Source of the DNA: Caproiciproducens sp. CPB-2
GTDB lineage: Bacteria; Bacillota; Clostridia; Oscillospirales; Acutalibacteraceae
Reading direction: 5' to 3'
Assembly: GCF_036287215.1 (NCBI RefSeq)
Contig: NZ_CP142860.1
Location: forward strand, 2,976,001 to 3,040,000
DNA: 64,000 nt
Positions 60,391 through 64,000 of the stretch are shown in pieces (within the stretch, counting starts at the first letter, position 1; every line of letters starts with the position of its first letter). Position numbers and translations under genes: made by a program. The notes below the pieces were generated by a model, which saw nothing but the letters and a program-made list of their open reading frames with translations, did not search any database and was not told the origin of the DNA.

Positions 60391-61290
60391 ATGATAGAAG
60401 CAAAAAAACTAACGAAGAAATTCGGCGCGGCCACCGCGCTGGATGAGATATCTTTTTCCATCGGGTCGGGCTCGGTGTTCGGGCTGGTCGGTTCCAACGG
60501 CGCCGGAAAATCCACATTTCTGCGCACGCTCGCGGGAATCTACCAGCCGGACGGCGGCGAAGTGCTTCTGGACGGAGCGGCGCCGTTTGAAAACTCGGAG
60601 GTCAAGTCGCAGATTTCCTTTATATCGGATTTCCCCTATTTTCTGCCGCAGGCCACGCTGAGGGAAATGGCGGGGTTTTTCTCCCGCGTTTACCCCGGCT
60701 GGAGCCAAAAGCGGTTTGAAGAGCTGTGCGGGCTGTTCCCGATCGACAGCAAGAGCAAAATCGTCAATATGTCGAAGGGGATGCAGCGGCAGGCGGCGAT
60801 TATCTGCGCGATCGCAACCCAGCCGAGCTGCCTTCTTCTGGACGAGGTGTTCGACGGCCTTGACCCGGTAATGCGCCAGCTTTTAAAGCGTATTGTTTCC
60901 GGGGAAGTCGCCCAGCGCGGCATGACGGTGATCATCGCCTCGCACAATCTGCGGGAGCTTGAAGATTTCTGCGACCATGTGGGGCTGTTCCACAAGGGCG
61001 GCGTCGTGTTCGAGCGCGACCTTGACGAGCTGAAGCTCGGCATCAACAAGGTGCAGGCGGTGTTCAAGCCCATGCCCGAAATCAGCGCCTTCGCGCCGCT
61101 GGAAATCATTAAGACCGAAATGCACGGTTCTCTGATTAATCTGGTGGTCCGGGGTTCAAAAGACGAGATTCTGGAAAAAATAAACGGGTTGAACCCCGTT
61201 TTCGCGGAAGTGCTTCCGCTCACTCTGGAAGAAGTATTTATCAGTGAAATGGAGGTGGCCGGTTATGACCTCGAAAACATCCTCAATTAG
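60391..61290 (+). CDS. ABC transporter ATP-binding protein
   Basis: A 299-residue ATPase. Walker A is GSNGAGKSTFLRTLAG near residue 35. The signature region is unusual: VNMSKGMQRQAAIICAIATQ carries SKGMQ where most have LSGGQ, typical of YtrB-type exporters. Walker B is CLLLDEVFDGLDP, with a valine where most have proline, and the His-loop lies in IIASHNLRELEDF. It is translated with the GntR regulator and overlaps the permease gene. It likely powers an exporter of antimicrobial peptides or cell-wall active compounds, as inferred from the YtrA-type operon. Confidence 0.92.
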   Translation: MIEAKKLTKKFGAATALDEISFSIGSGSVFGLVGSNGAGKSTFLRTLAGIYQPDGGEVLLDGAAPFENSEVKSQISFISDFPYFLPQATLREMAGFFSRVYPGWSQKRFEELCGLFPIDSKSKIVNMSKGMQRQAAIICAIATQPSCLLLDEVFDGLDPVMRQLLKRIVSGEVAQRGMTVIIASHNLRELEDFCDHVGLFHKGGVVFERDLDELKLGINKVQAVFKPMPEISAFAPLEIIKTEMHGSLINLVVRGSKDEILEKINGLNPVFAEVLPLTLEEVFISEMEVAGYDLENILN

Positions 61291-63127
61291 ACGCAGGAAA
61301 GAGTTTTGGGAAACCTATCTGTGGTCGCTGAAGAAAAACCGCGGTATGATGGCGCTTCTTACGCTTCTGATGTTTATCGCGCTGCCCATGATCCTGATGA
61401 TCCTGATGGCGAACACGCAGAATCGGATTACCACCGAGGTTTACACGCCCGAAATGTGGACGCAGGCCTATCTGAGCAGCGTCACAGGGCTGACCGCTCT
61501 GCTTGTCACCCCGATGGCCCTGATTTTCGTTCTGGTGATTTCCGTCTCCCTGTTCGGATATATGCATCAAAAGCGCAGCGTGGATTTGTTCCATGCGCTA
61601 CCGGTCGGCAGGACGCCCATGATTTTGGGGCGGCTGCTCGCCGGCCTGACCGCGCTTTACGCGCCTATTTTACTGAATTTCGCCCTGATATTCGTTGTGG
61701 GAGCGGCCTACCCCGTACAGCTTCCGCTTTGCTGGGTCACCGTATTTTCCTATCTGCTGTGGCTGCTGCTGATCTGTGCGGCGGCTCTGTGCCTTTCCTC
61801 TTTCATGGCGGTCTGTACCGGAATGACCACCGACATGATCCTGTCCCTGCTGGGCATTAACGCGGCATATCCTCTTCTGATTTTCCTGGGCGACCGGTTT
61901 GCTTCCTCGCTTTTGCCCGGCCTGCATACCGGATTAACCCCAAGCTCTCTGATTATGACCGCGCTTTCCCCCTTTATGGCCGCTTTCATGCCGTATATTG
62001 TGAGCGGAAGCCAGGCTCGCAGCGGCGTTCTGGCCGTGGATACAGGCTTTTATATCTGGTGGATCGTGTTTACCCTTGTGCTTCTGGCGGGCACCGTCCT
62101 TCTCTACCGGAAACGCCGCAGCGAATGCGCCGAAAGCAGCTTTGCCTTTTCCCTTCCCAAAAACGGGATCCGGTTCATGATCACCGCCGTAACGGGCCTC
62201 GGACTGGGACTGCTGCTCCAGAGCGGAACGGAAAGCTCCGGAAACTTTTTCATCGGCCTGATCGCCGGGTCCCTTGCCGCGCATATTGTGACGGAGACCA
62301 TTTATTCCCGCGGGTTTAAGCAGCTGAAAAAGAGCTTCGTCGGATACGGCGTTTTCATGGCCGTGTTTGTGGCCGCTTACGCTTTTCTTGCCACGGGCGC
62401 TTTGGGCTATGACACCCGCGTTCCCCTGGCGGAGGACGTGGCAAGCGTCACCGTCCGGGATCCCTATACGAATAACGGCGGGATTCTTGACGGGAACCAC
62501 CGTTTGCTTGCCTCCATTACGCCGACGCTGACGGAAAAAGCCAACATCGCGAAGGTAACCGATTTCCATAAGAAAATTGTGCAGGATAAGAGAAGCCATT
62601 CTTATCCTTATTCCCTGAACGGCGGAAACGGCACTTCCTTCACTTTGACCTATCATCTGAAAAACGGCGGCGCCGTAGACAGAACTTATTATTTTGAATA
62701 CAAGAATGACGGACAGGGAAATCCGATCTCTCCGCTGGGCGAAATCGCCGACACCAGGGAATACAAGGAAACGCAGGATCTCCTGTTTTATGTTGAGCCG
62801 GAGTACATGAAAAGCGTCGACCTGGAGCCATGGAGCGGGGAAGAAAGCACCACCTTCGCGCCGGACCTGAACACCAAAAAGGAACTGCTGGACGCAATGA
62901 GGCAGGATTACCTGGACGGCAAGCTCAGCAACGGCAAAAATCTTGCCGCAGATTCCTCTTATCTGGTGATCGAATACAAGTCCCCCCTTCAGGTGAAGGA
63001 CGGGAAACTGAAGGCCCTGCTGAACGGATACGAAGGCGATATTTACCTGTATATGAACAGCTACAACTTTTTGAACAACTCCAGCAAAACCGGAGAATTG
63101 GTGGAAAAACTCGGCTGGAACAAATAA
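61265..63127 (+). CDS. ABC transporter permease (YtrC/D-like, large)
   Basis: GGAGGTGG precedes the ATG at 61265, inside the end of the ATPase gene. The 620-residue protein starts with a basic stretch and a first membrane helix (MMALLTLLMFIALPMILMIL). Further helices lie between residues 80 and 370, including a MHQKRSVDLFHALPVGRT block typical of ABC2-type permeases that work with YtrB-like ATPases. A long extracellular C-terminal region of about 220 residues follows the last helix. The substrate is unknown; export or sensing of cell-wall antibiotics is the usual role of related operons. Confidence 0.85.
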   Translation: MTSKTSSIRRRKEFWETYLWSLKKNRGMMALLTLLMFIALPMILMILMANTQNRITTEVYTPEMWTQAYLSSVTGLTALLVTPMALIFVLVISVSLFGYMHQKRSVDLFHALPVGRTPMILGRLLAGLTALYAPILLNFALIFVVGAAYPVQLPLCWVTVFSYLLWLLLICAAALCLSSFMAVCTGMTTDMILSLLGINAAYPLLIFLGDRFASSLLPGLHTGLTPSSLIMTALSPFMAAFMPYIVSGSQARSGVLAVDTGFYIWWIVFTLVLLAGTVLLYRKRRSECAESSFAFSLPKNGIRFMITAVTGLGLGLLLQSGTESSGNFFIGLIAGSLAAHIVTETIYSRGFKQLKKSFVGYGVFMAVFVAAYAFLATGALGYDTRVPLAEDVASVTVRDPYTNNGGILDGNHRLLASITPTLTEKANIAKVTDFHKKIVQDKRSHSYPYSLNGGNGTSFTLTYHLKNGGAVDRTYYFEYKNDGQGNPISPLGEIADTREYKETQDLLFYVEPEYMKSVDLEPWSGEESTTFAPDLNTKKELLDAMRQDYLDGKLSNGKNLAADSSYLVIEYKSPLQVKDGKLKALLNGYEGDIYLYMNSYNFLNNSSKTGELVEKLGWNK

Positions 63128-63167
63128 CAAGCTGCATCATCACGCAAATACAGCATATCAATACAGG

Positions 63168-63200
63168 AAGGCGGCCGGCTCTCGGACCCGGCCGCCTTTT
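63168..63200 (+). terminator. Terminator of the GntR-ABC operon
   Basis: Eleven-bp arms AAGGCGGCCGG (63168-63178) and CCGGCCGCCTT (63188-63198) followed by T residues, 40 bases after the permease stop. Confidence 0.9.
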
Positions 63201-63267
63201 CTATCCGAAAATACCGTCATGCGCTCCTCCGGTCCATACTGTGCCGGTTAAAAATTGGTCCTGAAAT

Positions 63268-64000
63268 ATGTTTTGGGAGGAACCTGAAATTATAAACACT
63301 GAAAATCAAAAGGAATACGAAGAGAAAAGAAAAATCACCGGCATTGTTTCCGTTTCCGTGCTGCTCCTTTTGTTTGCGGCAGCCACCGCGCTGCTTTGGA
63401 GGCCGCTGATCGACACCATCTCCAACCCGGAGCAGTTCCGCGCGTGGGTCAACCTGCACGGCGTGGCGGGAAGATTCGCCTTCGTCGGTATGATGGTCCT
63501 GCAGATCATCTTTGCCGTCATCCCCGGCGAACCGATGGAGGTTGGCGCGGGATACGCCTTCGGCACTCTGGAGGGCACCCTGCTGTGCCTGGCCGGAGCG
63601 GCGGTCGGCTCGTCCGTTATTTTCCTGTTTACAAAGCTTTGGGGGAACAGATTGGTGGAAGCGTTTATCAGCCGGGAAAAAATCCATTCCCTGCGCTTTA
63701 TGAAATACAGCAGGAATCTGAACTTCATCGTATTTTTCGCGTTCCTGATTCCGGGAACCCCGAAGGACCTTATGACCTATTTCATCGGTCTTACGTCCAT
63801 GAAGCTGAAAACCTTTTTAATTCTGACCAGCATTGCGCGGATTCCTTCCGTGATCACCTCTACGATTACAGGCAACGCGCTGGGAATGCAGGATTACAGG
63901 ATCGCGGCCATCATTTATTCCATCACGGCGGCCGCCAGCCTGATCGGCGCGATTGCTTACCGCAAAATTTCCAGACGGTACCGACAGGACAAAAAAGAAA
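63268..64000 (+). CDS. TVP38/TMEM64 (SNARE-associated/DedA-like) membrane protein, cut by the right edge
   Basis: The frame runs off the window with about 244 residues visible. After a charged N-terminus it has a membrane helix (ITGIVSVSVLLLLFAAATAL), then the family block VIPGEPMEVGAGYAFG with a glycine-rich re-entrant region (GTLLCLAGAAVGSSVIFLF), then FFAFLIPGTPKDLMTYFIGL and two further helices, and a basic tail. This is the TVP38/TMEM64 family, proposed to act on lipid or peptide distribution. An ATG at 63268 opens the frame. However, the only good ribosome binding site (GGGAGG at 63275-63280) is inside it, eight bases before an ATT at 63289, so an ATT start is possible. Confidence 0.85.
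   Translation, partial: MFWEEPEIINTENQKEYEEKRKITGIVSVSVLLLLFAAATALLWRPLIDTISNPEQFRAWVNLHGVAGRFAFVGMMVLQIIFAVIPGEPMEVGAGYAFGTLEGTLLCLAGAAVGSSVIFLFTKLWGNRLVEAFISREKIHSLRFMKYSRNLNFIVFFAFLIPGTPKDLMTYFIGLTSMKLKTFLILTSIARIPSVITSTITGNALGMQDYRIAAIIYSITAAASLIGAIAYRKISRRYRQDKKE

Overview
The window looks like a chromosome segment of an anaerobic, spore-forming member of the Clostridia, most likely an Oscillospirales (Ruminococcaceae/Acutalibacteraceae-like) bacterium. The grounds are both subunits of dipicolinate synthase, a YtvI-type sporulation membrane protein, a type III glutamine synthetase, A-type RNase P RNA, strong GGAGG ribosome binding sites with frequent TTG/GTG starts, and moderately GC-rich coding DNA with AT-rich gene gaps. 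Genus is not assignable by reading alone.

Layout. (1) 1-11125 is accessory DNA from an integrative/conjugative-type element that continues off the left edge. It holds mostly minus-strand genes: a DUF3849 protein, an orphan Dam methylase, a winged-helix protein, an XRE regulator with three matching operator sites, three large ArdA-like (antirestriction) paralogues, a DUF4314 protein and an LPD28-like protein. Many end in the same short methionine-rich C-terminal motif. The block stops beside the 3' end of an initiator tRNA-Met gene (11478-11554), a usual integration site. (2) 12096-25974 is a chemoreceptor followed by a complete, apparently uncharacterised carbohydrate locus. A minus-strand RbsABC-type importer with a degenerate M24-peptidase homologue diverges from a plus-strand operon for a SIS-domain sugar-phosphate isomerase homologue, a zinc alcohol dehydrogenase, a COG4091-type oxidoreductase, a fucose-isomerase-family protein, an FGGY kinase and an RpiR regulator. 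(3) 26437-37674 is a complete type I-C CRISPR-Cas system (cas3-cas5-cas8c-cas7-cas4-cas1-cas2), a leader with a 13-bp palindrome, and an array of 46 full repeats with three tandem spacer duplications and a decayed distal end. (4) 37801-45312 is core genome: a CDP-alcohol phosphatidyltransferase, a cohesin-like surface protein, a CrtO-like acyltransferase, murC with a structured leader, dpaAB, a zinc-ribbon membrane protein and a MetY-type sulfhydrylase. (5) 45549-55759 is a nitrogen-assimilation block. An archaeal-style split glutamate synthase with its own ferredoxins and FAD reductase diverges from a type III glutamine synthetase that has a perfect consensus promoter and an apparent transcription attenuator. 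A duplicated DUF1538 membrane protein with a double-PII partner follows. (6) 55856-64000 holds RNase P RNA, nicotinate phosphoribosyltransferase, a small XRE regulator, a YtvI-like protein, a GntR/YtrA-regulated ABC transporter, and a TVP38/TMEM64 protein cut by the right edge.

How the parts work together: the accessory island carries anti-host-defence functions (ArdA-like, orphan methylase) while the chromosome carries a well-filled CRISPR memory. The carbohydrate locus has uptake, isomerisation, phosphorylation, redox steps and regulation, probably with a dedicated chemoreceptor. The nitrogen block couples glutamine synthesis, glutamate synthesis and a PII-type sensor. All functions are assigned from reading motifs and context; no database search was run.
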